Position numbers and translations under genes: made by a program. Positions 42,772-51,216 of a stretch of 64,000 nucleotides of DNA are shown piece by piece. Source of the DNA: Actinacidiphila oryziradicis (GTDB lineage: Bacteria; Actinomycetota; Actinomycetes; Streptomycetales; Streptomycetaceae); NCBI RefSeq assembly GCF_005047355.1, contig NZ_SUMC01000005.1, forward strand, positions 124,001 to 188,000, read 5' to 3'. The notes beneath the pieces are model-generated. The model saw nothing but the letters and a program-made list of their open reading frames with translations. It had not been told where the DNA came from and searched no databases. Every line of letters starts with the position of its first letter. The stretch's first letter is position 1.

Positions 42772-44340
42772 ATGAAACGTCGTGTGGGTGAATGGGACAG
42801 CCGGGTCTTCCAGCAGGTGGCGGCGCGCAAATGGCCGTTGGCGGAGGGGGTGCTGCCACGGCTGAGCCGCAGTGCGGATCATGGGCTGTTGTGGTTCGGG
42901 GTGGCGGCCGGTATCGCGGCAGTGGGGGGGCACCGGGGGCGGCGGGCGGCGTTGCGGGGGGTGGGGTCGCTGGCGGTGGCGTCGGCGGTGGTGAATACGG
43001 TCGGGAAGAGGTCGGTAGGGCGGGCGCGGCCGTTGCTGGACGGGGTGCCGGTGATCCGGCGGCTGGCACGGCAGCCGTTCACGACATCGTTCCCGTCGGG
43101 GCATTCGGCATCGGCGGCGGCCTTCGCGACGGGGGTGTTCCTGGAGTCACGGCGCTGGGGCACGGCGGTGGCGCCGGTGGCCTGGTCGGTGGCGTTTTCG
43201 CGGATCTACACGGGCGTGCACTATCCGGGCGATGTGCTGGCCGGGGCGGCGATCGGCGCCGGGGCGGCCATCGCGGTACGCGCACTGGTACCGGCCGGTC
43301 CCCCGCCCGGCCCGGCCCGGGTGCCCGCGCCGGGCGCCGAGGCGCCGAGGCTGCCTCGCGGCCGGGGGCTGTTCGTGGTCGTCAACGCCGCGTCCGGGCA
43401 GTTCGTGCTGCCGGAGCCGGTCCGGCGGCTGCGTTCCATCTGCCGCCGGACCGGCGGCCCACCGGCCGCAGACGTTTCCGGGACCGCCGAGCGGGCCCTG
43501 GCGCTGCCCGCCGAGCGGCTCACGGCGGCGCTGCCGCACGCGGAGGTGACGGTGCGGGCGGAGGGTGACGGTCTGGGGCAGCTGCTGGAGAAGGCCGCCC
43601 GGCGGGCGGCGGAGCAGGGCGGCGCGCTCGGGGTGTACGGGGGTGACGGCACCGTGGGCGTCGCGGCGGCGGCAGCGATGCGCCATGGGGTGCCGCTGGC
43701 GGTGTTCCCGGGCGGTACGTTCAACCACTTCGCCCTGGATCTCGGCGTCAGGACAGTGGCGGACACGGCACGCGCGGTGGAGGCGGGCGGCGCGGTCGCC
43801 GTCGATGTGGGCCGCATCCGCCCGGAGGGAGCGTGGGCGGGGCCGGAGGAGGTGCCGTTCCTCAACACGTTCAGCCTCGGCGCCTACCCGGAGCTGGTGC
43901 GGTACCGGGAGCGCTGGGAGCGGCGGGTGGGCACCTGGCCGGCCGGAGTGCTGGCGGCGGTGAGTGTGCTGCGGACCGCGGAGCCCCTGCGGTTGGAGAT
44001 CAACGGACGGCGGCGGTCGGTGTGGCTGGTGTTCGCGGGAAACTGCTCGTACCGGGGCCTGGGGCTCGCGCCGGTGCGCCGCCACGACCTGGCGGACGGT
44101 CTCCTGGACGTACGGATCGTCGACGGCGGGCGCTTCGCCCGTACCCGTCTGCTCGCTGCGGCCGCGACCGGGGCGCTCACCCGCTCGCCGGTCTACTCGG
44201 CCGCGTCGGTACGGAGGCTGCGGATCAGCGGTCTGGGCGCGGGCACGCACCTCGCCTACGACGGCGAGGTGACGCCCGCGCCCAGCTCGTTGACGCTGGA
44301 GAAGGCCGGCCGTGCGCTGACCGTCTACCGTCCGTCGTGA
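42772..44340 (+). CDS. PAP2 phosphatase - diacylglycerol kinase fusion protein
   Basis: A 522-aa two-domain lipid enzyme. The N-terminal PAP2 domain has KRSVGRARP, FPSGHSASAAAF and SRIYTGVHYPGDVLAG, the three phosphatase motifs, within a membrane region. From about residue 200 a diacylglycerol/sphingosine kinase domain follows: VVVNAASGQ, GVYGGDGTVGVAAA (ATP-binding GGDGT), and FPGGTFNHFALDLG. The fusion could interconvert lipid phosphates at the membrane. ATG 42772 is chosen where homology begins. The frame stays open upstream without conserved content. Confidence 0.93.
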   Translation: MKRRVGEWDSRVFQQVAARKWPLAEGVLPRLSRSADHGLLWFGVAAGIAAVGGHRGRRAALRGVGSLAVASAVVNTVGKRSVGRARPLLDGVPVIRRLARQPFTTSFPSGHSASAAAFATGVFLESRRWGTAVAPVAWSVAFSRIYTGVHYPGDVLAGAAIGAGAAIAVRALVPAGPPPGPARVPAPGAEAPRLPRGRGLFVVVNAASGQFVLPEPVRRLRSICRRTGGPPAADVSGTAERALALPAERLTAALPHAEVTVRAEGDGLGQLLEKAARRAAEQGGALGVYGGDGTVGVAAAAAMRHGVPLAVFPGGTFNHFALDLGVRTVADTARAVEAGGAVAVDVGRIRPEGAWAGPEEVPFLNTFSLGAYPELVRYRERWERRVGTWPAGVLAAVSVLRTAEPLRLEINGRRRSVWLVFAGNCSYRGLGLAPVRRHDLADGLLDVRIVDGGRFARTRLLAAAATGALTRSPVYSAASVRRLRISGLGAGTHLAYDGEVTPAPSSLTLEKAGRALTVYRPS

Positions 44341-44347
44341 GCGCCGG

Positions 44348-44767
44348 TCAGGCGCCGGACAGTCCGGCCAGCGCCCGGACCCCGGGGCCGCCAATGGTGA
44401 GCGTGTCCGGGTTCCCGGCGTCGATGGAGAGCGTGAGGTCGTCCGAGGGCCAGCTGCTGCTGAGCACCGCGAGCGGCACCACCCGGTAGCTGCGCGCGTC
44501 GGGCAGGGCTTCGACCAGCCGCACCTCGGAGGTGAACACCGGCACGAGCCTGGTGCCGTCCTCCTGCTCGTAGACGGGAAGCTGGAGCGCCTGCGCCTCG
44601 GGCTCCGCTTCCTCCTCGGGGCCGCCGGGGACGGGCAGGAGGACTTCGCTCACCGCCAGTGTGCTGAGAGCGGCAGCGTTGTCGCCGTGCTCGGCGATGT
44701 CATGGAGCGCGGCCTGCGCCGGCTGCAGTGAACCGTTGGGGTTGGCATTGGGGTTTGCGTCGGTCAT
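44348..44767 (-). CDS. SseB family protein
   Basis: A 139-aa protein with an SseB N-terminal-type domain, recognisable by LLPVPGG, LQLPVYEQEDGTRLVPVFTS (the core fold segment), and a LTIDAGNP-like end (LTLSIDAGNPDTLTI). ATG 44767 has GAGAGGAA before it. Cytosolic and of unknown function. Actinobacterial SseB-like proteins are sometimes linked to type VII secretion neighbourhoods, which are absent here. Its 3' end converges tightly (7 bp) on the PAP2-DAGK gene. Confidence 0.85.
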   Translation of the reverse strand: MTDANPNANPNGSLQPAQAALHDIAEHGDNAAALSTLAVSEVLLPVPGGPEEEAEPEAQALQLPVYEQEDGTRLVPVFTSEVRLVEALPDARSYRVVPLAVLSSSWPSDDLTLSIDAGNPDTLTIGGPGVRALAGLSGA

Positions 44768-44929
44768 GGCGGGGTTCCTCTCGGAGTCGTCTTTCCGCAA
44801 TGCTTCTGAGCTGCGGCGCGTACCCATGGTCGGGCGGACCATGCGGGTTCTCCGGCGGAAACCACGGAAAGTTCAGGCCCTGCCCCGGCCGTGCACGGCC
44901 GGGGCCTGCCCCGGCCGCTGCAGCTGATT

Positions 44930-45000
44930 TTCCTCCCCCAGCTACCGTCGGGGGCACCTCCTGGGGCACCTCCCGGCCGAAGGCCGGGGGAGGTAGCGGG
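44930..45000 (-). terminator. GC-rich hairpin cluster between the sigma factor and SseB genes
   Basis: A perfect 7-bp stem CCCGGCC-GAA-GGCCGGG (44972-44988) extends to CACCTCC/GGAGG flanks. Next to it CCCCCAGCTACCGTCGGGGG repeats the motif found inside MITE copy 1 (CCCCAGCGGTAGCTGGGG). There is no T-tract, but the position after the sigma gene stop suits a terminator. Confidence 0.5.
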
Positions 45001-45034
45001 GGGAGGTATGTCAACCGCGGCGGCCGGACAGGCT

Positions 45035-45841
45035 CTACGCGAGGAGTCCCTCGCGGAGCGTGGCGAGGATCCGCTTGAGCAGGCGGCAGACGTGCATCTG
45101 GGAGACGCCCAGCTCGTCGGCGATCTCGGACTGGGTCAGTTCGGCGCCGAAGCGCATCGCGAGGATGGCCCGGTCCCGCTCGCCGAGGCTCGCGATCAGC
45201 GGTTTGAGGCTGACGAGGTCATCGACGCGATCCATACGGGGATCGGTCAGGCCCAAGTGCTCGCCCAGCGTTCCCTCCGCGTCGTCGGCGGTGCTCACGG
45301 CGTCGAGCGAGGAAGCCGTATAGGCGCTGTCCGCGACGGCCCGCGCTTCGGCGACCTCGGCCTCGGTGATGTGCATGGCGTCGGCGAGCTCGGCGTCGGT
45401 CGGGTCACGGCCGAGGGACTTGCCGAGAGATTCCTCGGCGCGCGCGAGGCAGATGCGCGCTTCCTGGAGCCGGCGCGGGACGTGCGCGGCCCAGCTGGTG
45501 TCACGGAAGAATCGTTTTATCTCGCCGAGGATGGTCGGCAGCGCGAAGGTCGTGAACTCGACACCGCGCGCCGGATCGAACCGGTCTACAGCCTTGATCA
45601 GGCCGATCGTGCCCACCTGGGCGATGTCCTCGGCCTGGGCGCTACGGGAGGGGAAGCGCCTGGCGGCGTACCGCACCAGGGTGAGGTTGAGCTCGATGAG
45701 CGTATTGCGCACGTACTGGAACTCCGGCGTACCCTCCTCCAGCTCCCCCAGCCGGGCAAACATCACTTTGGAGAGTCCGCGGGCTTCGTCGGTGGTCGCC
45801 ACTCCCGTCGACATATCCACGATGTCCTCCCTCCGACCCAT
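45035..45841 (-). CDS. RNA polymerase sigma factor, SigB/SigF/SigG subfamily
   Basis: A 268-aa group 3 sigma factor. Region 2 is LTLVRYAARRFPSRSAQAED, then IAQVGTIGLIKAVDRFDPAR. Region 2.4 is FTTFALPTILGEIKRFFRDT. Region 3 is DPTDAELADAMHITEAEV. Region 4.2 is LTQSEIADELGVSQMHVCRL. Streptomyces use several paralogues in stress response and sporulation, each controlled by anti-sigma ATPases. None is adjacent. The start may be ATG 45841 or ATG 45814 (MSTGVATTD), the latter having a GGAGGGAGG upstream. Divergent from the small regulator at 45989. Confidence 0.95.
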   Translation of the reverse strand: MGRREDIVDMSTGVATTDEARGLSKVMFARLGELEEGTPEFQYVRNTLIELNLTLVRYAARRFPSRSAQAEDIAQVGTIGLIKAVDRFDPARGVEFTTFALPTILGEIKRFFRDTSWAAHVPRRLQEARICLARAEESLGKSLGRDPTDAELADAMHITEAEVAEARAVADSAYTASSLDAVSTADDAEGTLGEHLGLTDPRMDRVDDLVSLKPLIASLGERDRAILAMRFGAELTQSEIADELGVSQMHVCRLLKRILATLREGLLA

Positions 45842-45901
45842 ATAGCCCTTTTAACCCTTTTCGATGGTCGTCCGCAGCCGGTAACCTGTCAATGGATACG
45901 T

Positions 45902-45913
45902 GAATCGCGATTC
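45902..45913. promoter_or_regulatory. Perfect 12-bp palindrome GAATCGCGATTC in the divergent gap
   Basis: It lies between the sigma factor gene and the winged-helix gene, about 75 bp upstream of the latter. The size and place suit a dimeric regulator site, perhaps of the winged-helix protein itself, but only a single copy is seen. Confidence 0.35.
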
Positions 45914-45988
45914 GCCATAAAGAGATCGCACAACGAGGGCCTCACCACAGCCCGTGACATCTGAACTACGCACCGCACGACGGACCCC

Positions 45989-46378
45989 ATGGCCACCTCC
46001 GACCCTTCTTCCAAAAGCCGCTGGACATTCCTGACGAACCACGCCCGAGTGTTGTTGGAACTTGCCCGCGACCCCGACGCCCGGCTGCGGGACGTGGCAG
46101 CCGCGGCTCACATCACCGAACGCGCCACCCAGTCAATCGTCGCCGACCTTGAGGCGTCCGGCTATCTGACACGGACCCGGGTCGGCCGCCGGAACCGCTA
46201 CACGATCGAGCCGAGCGGCAAATTCCGCCACCCCGCGGAGGCCGGCCACGCCATCGGCGGCCTGCTCTCCGTCTTCACCCGGCGCGAGACAGAGGACGAG
46301 CCGTCCGGCCTCCCCGGCCAGGACACCCACCGCCCCGCCCAACGCGACGGGCAGGGGCATCGCCCCGGACCACGGTGA
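45989..46378 (+). CDS. Winged-helix (MarR/ArsR-like) transcriptional regulator
   Basis: A 129-aa protein with a single winged helix: FLTNHARVLLELARDPDARL, RDVAAAAHITERATQSIVAD and the wing LEASGYLTRTRVGRRNRYTI. The C-terminus after residue 95 is hydrophilic and probably disordered. No ligand pocket is evident. Streptomyces carry many such short regulators of unknown targets. Divergent from the sigma factor gene. Confidence 0.87.
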   Translation: MATSDPSSKSRWTFLTNHARVLLELARDPDARLRDVAAAAHITERATQSIVADLEASGYLTRTRVGRRNRYTIEPSGKFRHPAEAGHAIGGLLSVFTRRETEDEPSGLPGQDTHRPAQRDGQGHRPGPR

Positions 46379-46475
46379 CAGCGGCCGCCGGACAACCGCG
46401 CCGAAGCGTGAGCCGGTTGCCCGCGAGGCCGAGTGCGGTCGGCGCGGCCCTCCGGCTTCGTGCGACGCTCGGACA

Positions 46476-47444
46476 ATGCGATACATAGTCATTGGGGCCG
46501 GAGCGGTCGGCGGGGTCATCGGCGGGCTGCTGCACAAGAGCGGGCGCGAAGTCGTCCTCGTGGCGAGGGGTGCGCATTACGAGGCGCTGCGCACGGAAGG
46601 GCTGCGGCTGATGCGGCCTGACGGCACTTCGCACCTGCCGGTAGCCGTGGTCGACGGGCCGCAGGCGCTCGAACCGCGCGAGGACGATGTCCTGGTGCTG
46701 GCGGTCAAGACGCAGGACAGCGAGGCGGCGCTGGACGCCTGGTCGGCCAGGGGCAGCGAACTGCCGCTGGTCTGCGCGCAGAACGGTGTGGAGAACGAGC
46801 GGTTGGCACTGCGCAGGTTCCGGCAGGTCTACGGGATGTGCGTGTGGATGCCGTCGACGTATCTGCAGCCGGGCGTGGTCGTGGCGCCGTCCGCTCCGCA
46901 CGCGGGCATCCTGCACATCGGCCGCTATCCGTCGGGCAGTGACGCGACCGCGAAGCTCATCGCCGCGGATCTGGAGGCCTCGGGCATGCTGGCGCCCGTC
47001 GTGGCGGACGTGATGCGCTGGAAGTATGCCAAGTTGCTGGCCAACCTCGCCAACGCGCTGGAGGCGGTGTGCGGCCAGGACGACGGTGCGGACCGGCGGG
47101 AGCTGCTGCTGCGGGCGGTGGCCGAGGGCGAGGCGGTGCTGGCCGCCGCCGGCATCCGGTATGCCGGCGCGGCCGAGCTGGCGGAGACCCGGGGCGACCG
47201 GCTCCGGCCGGCGACGGTCGAGGGGGCGGAGCCGGGCGGGGGTTCGTCCTGGCAGAGCCTCACGCGTGGTACGGGATCGATCGAGGCGGACTTCTTGAAC
47301 GGGGAGATCGTGCTGCTCGGGCGGGCGCACGGGGTGCCGACACCGGTCAATGAGGTGTTGCAGCGGACGGCGAACTCCTTTGCCCGCGAGCGCCGCCGGC
47401 CAGGCACCCTGACGGCCGGTGAGCTGGCGGCGCTCGTGTCCTGA
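46476..47444 (+). CDS. Ketopantoate reductase (ApbA/PanE) family protein
   Basis: A 322-aa NADPH-dependent reductase-like protein. The N-terminal Rossmann motif is IVIGAGAVGGVIGGLL. VLVLAVKTQDSEAAL and CAQNGVENE give the cofactor site. The C-terminal domain has WKYAKLLANLANALEAVCG with the catalytic Lys, and SLTRGTGSIEADFLNGEIV with the Glu/Asn/Ser set. Classical PanE works in pantothenate synthesis, but actinobacteria have several family members of other specificity, so the exact role is open. Confidence 0.9.
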   Translation: MRYIVIGAGAVGGVIGGLLHKSGREVVLVARGAHYEALRTEGLRLMRPDGTSHLPVAVVDGPQALEPREDDVLVLAVKTQDSEAALDAWSARGSELPLVCAQNGVENERLALRRFRQVYGMCVWMPSTYLQPGVVVAPSAPHAGILHIGRYPSGSDATAKLIAADLEASGMLAPVVADVMRWKYAKLLANLANALEAVCGQDDGADRRELLLRAVAEGEAVLAAAGIRYAGAAELAETRGDRLRPATVEGAEPGGGSSWQSLTRGTGSIEADFLNGEIVLLGRAHGVPTPVNEVLQRTANSFARERRRPGTLTAGELAALVS

Positions 47445-47469
47445 TTCCTCATGTCCCGATGTCGAGGTG

Positions 47470-47493
47470 CCGCCGCACAACTCGGTGCGGCGG
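47470..47493. terminator. Bidirectional terminator hairpin between convergent genes
   Basis: CCGCCGCAC (47470-47478) and GTGCGGCGG (47485-47493) form a perfect 9-bp stem with a 6-nt loop in the 57-bp gap between the ketopantoate reductase-like and DUF5107 genes. There is no T-tract. Confidence 0.65.
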
Positions 47494-47501
47494 TGCGGTC
47501 C

Positions 47502-48683
47502 TCAGCTTCTCCTGGACAGGCTGGGCGTGACGGCGGCCGCTTCGCGGCGCAGCGCGGTCAGGATCTCGGCGTGCGGCGCCCGTTCGGCGTCGGCGATGGC
47601 GGCGAGGTAGCGCTCTGTGGCGCGGGCGGCGTTGCCGGACTCCTGGTCGGCGAAGGCGAGAGCGCGCAGCGCGGCCCAGCCCGGGTGGCGGGCGGCAGAC
47701 CGTTCCCAGCTGCGGATGGCCTGGGCGCGGTCGCCGGCGTGCCATTGGGCGAGGCCGAGGTAGTACTCCAGGTACCACTCGTTCCCGGAGTAGGTGTCGG
47801 CGGTCTCCAGGAGTTCGCGCCACTGGGGCGAGACGAGGGGCCGACCGGGCGGCGCGTTCCTGGGCGGCCTCGGGAAGATGCCCGCGAGCAGCAGCCCCAG
47901 CCATGGCTTCTGCTCCTCGCCGAGTGTCGACGGGGCGAAGGGGGTGCCGGGCAGCCGGAACCGGCCGCGTTCGACCTCGAGGGCGCCCCAGCCGGAGCCG
48001 GTGGCGAGGGACTCCTTGGGTTCGGTGTCGGCCACGGGCAGCCAAGCCTCGTGCACCGCGTCGAGCGACGCCTCGGCGGCGGACGGACCGTACGCCTCCA
48101 GCCAGGAGATCTCCGCGCCGCTCTGCAGGCGGGAGCGCTTGCCGACGGGGTTCCGGACGGGGTCGCCGCCGCCTGGGACGGCCGCGTCGGGCCATCCGTC
48201 GACCAGAACCGAGCGATCGTGCGGATTGCGGACGCGTACGGCCGCGTAAAGGACGTCGGAGCCGTCAGGAAGCCATAAATCGATGTGGAACGGCAGGTCG
48301 TCGGGCTGCTCCCACTCCCACAGCCGGAGCAGCTCGCCGCCGCCGGGGGCAGGGACGCTTGCGGCGTGGAGCCCGGGTCCGGGGGACGGCAGGAAGCCGT
48401 AGATACGGTCCTGGACATGGGCGGCGTCCTCGGCGGGCAGGAGTTCACGCCCGGACGGCTTGTGGGAGAGCGAATGGAGGCGGCCACCGAGGGTAGGCAG
48501 GACGATGGCGCGCAGGCGGTCGCTCTCAACGACGATCGCGTCGAGGGCGACGGGGCTGGGGAGGCTGGTGTGGCGGTCGGGGCGGCGGCGTACGGGCAGC
48601 GCGCCGAGGTCGGGCAGCGGGCTCCCGGGACCGGGCGGAGCGGCGGGGAGGGTGAGGGTGGTACGTCGCACAATGGTTGCCAA
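47502..48683 (-). CDS. DUF5107 domain protein with C-terminal TPR-like helices
   Basis: About 393 aa. The N-terminal part has the DUF5107 beta-sandwich (galactose-mutarotase-like) signature: IVLPTLGGRLHSLSHKPSGREL followed by GGELLRLWEWEQPDD and EISWLEAYGP. The C-terminal part has TPR-like helices (YLEYYLGLAQWHAGDRAQAI, WAALRALAFADQESGNAARA). The TTG at 48683 is chosen because GAGAGGCG precedes it and the protein then begins ATIVRRTTLTLPAAP. It probably binds a carbohydrate. The function is unknown. Confidence 0.78.
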   Translation of the reverse strand: MATIVRRTTLTLPAAPPGPGSPLPDLGALPVRRRPDRHTSLPSPVALDAIVVESDRLRAIVLPTLGGRLHSLSHKPSGRELLPAEDAAHVQDRIYGFLPSPGPGLHAASVPAPGGGELLRLWEWEQPDDLPFHIDLWLPDGSDVLYAAVRVRNPHDRSVLVDGWPDAAVPGGGDPVRNPVGKRSRLQSGAEISWLEAYGPSAAEASLDAVHEAWLPVADTEPKESLATGSGWGALEVERGRFRLPGTPFAPSTLGEEQKPWLGLLLAGIFPRPPRNAPPGRPLVSPQWRELLETADTYSGNEWYLEYYLGLAQWHAGDRAQAIRSWERSAARHPGWAALRALAFADQESGNAARATERYLAAIADAERAPHAEILTALRREAAAVTPSLSRRS

Positions 48684-48855
48684 GGCACGCCTCTCAAAGG
48701 TTCCGACGGGCACGTGAGACCATCGAAGCTGGTTCCGGCCTACCTGAACAGGGCTTTTCCCAGCTCTGTAGCCACCGCACCAGGGCTTCAAGGTAAGGTG
48801 CCCCTGACTTTAGGGTCTCTTTACCCGAGGACGCGGCCAGGAGGGTTTGCCGATC

Positions 48856-50127
48856 ATGCTGTCTGACCCCTGGAGGCCACCGACCGGTGTGCCGGCCCGG
48901 CCCCCGCACATACCCCCGCCCGCCCCCGTGGAACGCGCGACCAGCCCCCGTATCGCCGCGCTCAGCGCGGCACCCGGTAAGGCCGCAGACTTCTGGCGCA
49001 CCGCCGAGACCGAGGGCACCCCGCTCATCGAGCCCGCCGACGGCGACCCGGACCACGCGATCGTCACCTTCCTCTGGCGCGGTACGAAGGCGACCCGGGC
49101 GGTCCTCGTCCTTCCGAACGAACTCGCCGATCCCCACGACCTGTCCGGCAACCTCATGGATCGCGTCCCCGACACCGACATATGGCACTGGTCGATCCGG
49201 ATGCGCACCGACTGGCGCGCGACGTACACCCTCTGCGTGGACGACGGCCAAAGACAGGGCGCGAGACAGGGCCCAAGCCCGGACTACCACCAGTGGCTCA
49301 GCACACAGCACCGCCGTGACCCGTTCAACCCCGCCGCCTTCCCCCGCCGTTGGGGCGGCGAGCCGCTCTCCGTCGTCGCCCTCCCGGACGCCCCGGGCCA
49401 CCCCTCGGACTGGGAGCCGCACGACGGCATCCCGCGCGGCGAGGTCTCCGTCCATACGATGCGCAGCGCGAACCTGCGCAACTGGCGCCGCGTGTGGGTG
49501 TACACCCCCGCCGGCTACGAGGATCTCGCCGATCTGCCGGTCCTCGTCCTCCTCGACGGCGAGATGTGGCAGCCGGAACTCGGCATCTCCAACCTCCTCG
49601 ACAACCTCATAGCCGACGGCCGCCTCCCGCCGCTGGCCGCCCTGCTGCCGGACTCGCTCGACAGCGACGTCCGCTGGGACGAACTCACCTGCGACAGCCG
49701 CTTCACCAACTACCTCCTGCGCGAACTCCTCCCCTGGGCCGCCCGCCGCTGGCCGCTCACCAACGACCCGGCCCGCACCGTCCTCGCCGGGCAGGGCCTC
49801 GGCGGCCTCACCGCCGCCCACGCCGCCCTGCGCTCCCCCACGCGGTTCGGCAACGCCCTTGTCCAGTCCGGCTCCTTCTGGTGGCCCGCCGGGCCCGGCG
49901 CGGAGTGGCTGACGGGCCGTGTGGAGCGGTCCTCGCGCCGCCCGGTGCGTTTCCGCATCTCCGCGGGGTTGCAGGAGTGGGTGCTGCTGCCCGCCAGCCG
50001 CCGCTTGCGGGACGCCCTCCGGGCCAGGGGCTACGACGTCGACTACCGCGAGCTCAACGCCGGTCATGACTATCTGCCCTGGCGGGACGAGCTGGCGACC
50101 GGGCTGGTCCATCTGCTCGGGCGTTGA
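48856..50127 (+). CDS. Enterochelin esterase (Fes)-like protein with Gly at the nucleophile position
   Basis: A 423-aa protein with the Fes N-terminal domain (VTFLWRGTKATRAVLVLPNE, DIWHWSIRMRTDWRATYTL) and an alpha/beta-hydrolase domain (RVWVYTPAGYEDLADLPVLV, LLDGEMW). The nucleophile elbow should read GQSLGG but is GQGLGG, with Gly314 (codon GGC at 49795, one base from Ser AGC). Glu374 and His404 (GHDY) remain. Fes enzymes hydrolyse imported ferric siderophores. This one may be inactive or altered. A weak iron-box-like sequence (12 of 19) lies at 48789-48807. Confidence 0.88.
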   Translation: MLSDPWRPPTGVPARPPHIPPPAPVERATSPRIAALSAAPGKAADFWRTAETEGTPLIEPADGDPDHAIVTFLWRGTKATRAVLVLPNELADPHDLSGNLMDRVPDTDIWHWSIRMRTDWRATYTLCVDDGQRQGARQGPSPDYHQWLSTQHRRDPFNPAAFPRRWGGEPLSVVALPDAPGHPSDWEPHDGIPRGEVSVHTMRSANLRNWRRVWVYTPAGYEDLADLPVLVLLDGEMWQPELGISNLLDNLIADGRLPPLAALLPDSLDSDVRWDELTCDSRFTNYLLRELLPWAARRWPLTNDPARTVLAGQGLGGLTAAHAALRSPTRFGNALVQSGSFWWPAGPGAEWLTGRVERSSRRPVRFRISAGLQEWVLLPASRRLRDALRARGYDVDYRELNAGHDYLPWRDELATGLVHLLGR

Positions 50128-50169
50128 ATCAGGCGGTGACTGTCAGAGGCAGCTGGTAGGGAGTTCCGC

Positions 50170-50907
50170 ATGACAGCCACGCCGGCCTTCCCCGAGCTCC
50201 TCTCCCTCATCGACGACCGGTCCGCCGCCCTGCGCCGGGCCGTGGCCGGCACGGATCCGGGCGCCCGGGTGCCCGGCTGCCCCGACTGGTCGCTGCACGA
50301 CCTCGTCGCGCACCTCGGCGGGGTGCACCGCTTCTGGGCCGCCGTGGTCGCCGCCGGGCCCAGCGAGAAGTGGCCCGACGAGGAGGCCATCGGCGATGTG
50401 AGGCCCCAGGGCGACCTCCTGGCCTGGTCCGCCGACTCCACCGCCGAACTGCTCGCCGCGCTCTCGGCCGCGGGCCCCGACCGTGGCTGCTGGGCCTGGT
50501 GGAGCGCTTCCGGCGCGCCGCTCACCGCCGGTGCCGTCGCCCGGCACCAGGTTCAGGAAGCGGCCGTGCACGCCTTCGACGCCCAGCAGACTTCGGGCCG
50601 GCCCGAACCCCTTCCGACCGCCATCGCGCTTGACGGCGTGGCCGAATTCCTCCAGGTCCTCATCGGTTCCTCCGGCCCCTGGCCCCACGGCTACGCCCGT
50701 CTCTCCCTCCACTCCGCCGAAGGCCCCTCCTGGCCCCTCGACCTCCCCGAGCCCTCCGAGCCGCCCTCCGGCCCGGTCACCCAGGTCCACGGACCTGCCA
50801 GCGATCTGGTCCTCGTGCTTTACGGCCGGCGGCCGGCGGATGCTCTGCGGGTCGACGGGGACCGTGCCCTGTTCGAGCAGCTGCGTGCCTGGCCGGAGCT
50901 CGACTGA
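50170..50907 (+). CDS. Maleylpyruvate isomerase family, mycothiol-dependent enzyme
   Basis: A 245-aa DinB/MDMPI-type protein. The N-terminal four-helix domain carries the metal site GCPDWSLHDLVAHLGGVHRFW (first His) and ARHQVQEAAVHAFDA (two further His). The C-terminal MDMPI domain has DLVLVLYGRRPADAL. Family members use mycothiol and a divalent metal, consistent with an actinobacterium. A GGTAGGGAG precedes ATG 50170. Substrate is unknown. Confidence 0.9.
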   Translation: MTATPAFPELLSLIDDRSAALRRAVAGTDPGARVPGCPDWSLHDLVAHLGGVHRFWAAVVAAGPSEKWPDEEAIGDVRPQGDLLAWSADSTAELLAALSAAGPDRGCWAWWSASGAPLTAGAVARHQVQEAAVHAFDAQQTSGRPEPLPTAIALDGVAEFLQVLIGSSGPWPHGYARLSLHSAEGPSWPLDLPEPSEPPSGPVTQVHGPASDLVLVLYGRRPADALRVDGDRALFEQLRAWPELD

Positions 50908-51216
50908 TCCCTCGGCCCAGCGCTGCACTGCACCGGGCCGAGCGGAGATGCGGTCACGGCCGGCGCCCGGGCCCGCGCGGCAGTCCGACACCCGTGCGCA
51001 CCGCCGTATCCCGGCCGGCGGCGATGCAGTTCGGCAGCTGCCGTCGAGTGCTCGGAAACGCCGGGTTACCCGTCACCACGGGCGCAGGGCAGGGGCCCGG
51101 TGGGTGGATGTGCTCGCGGGTGAAACGGAGGAGGTCCCCGGCGGAGGCCGGAGGCGGGTGGGCTGTGGCAGAGTTCAAGGGTGTGAGCGGGTGGCCGAGC
51201 ACCCAGGGAGTACATA
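50908..51216. other. 309-bp intergenic region
   Basis: No frame with conserved content, no clear hairpin terminator and no repeat was recognised here on either strand. It presumably holds the promoter of the tandem DUF917 genes. Confidence 0.6.
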
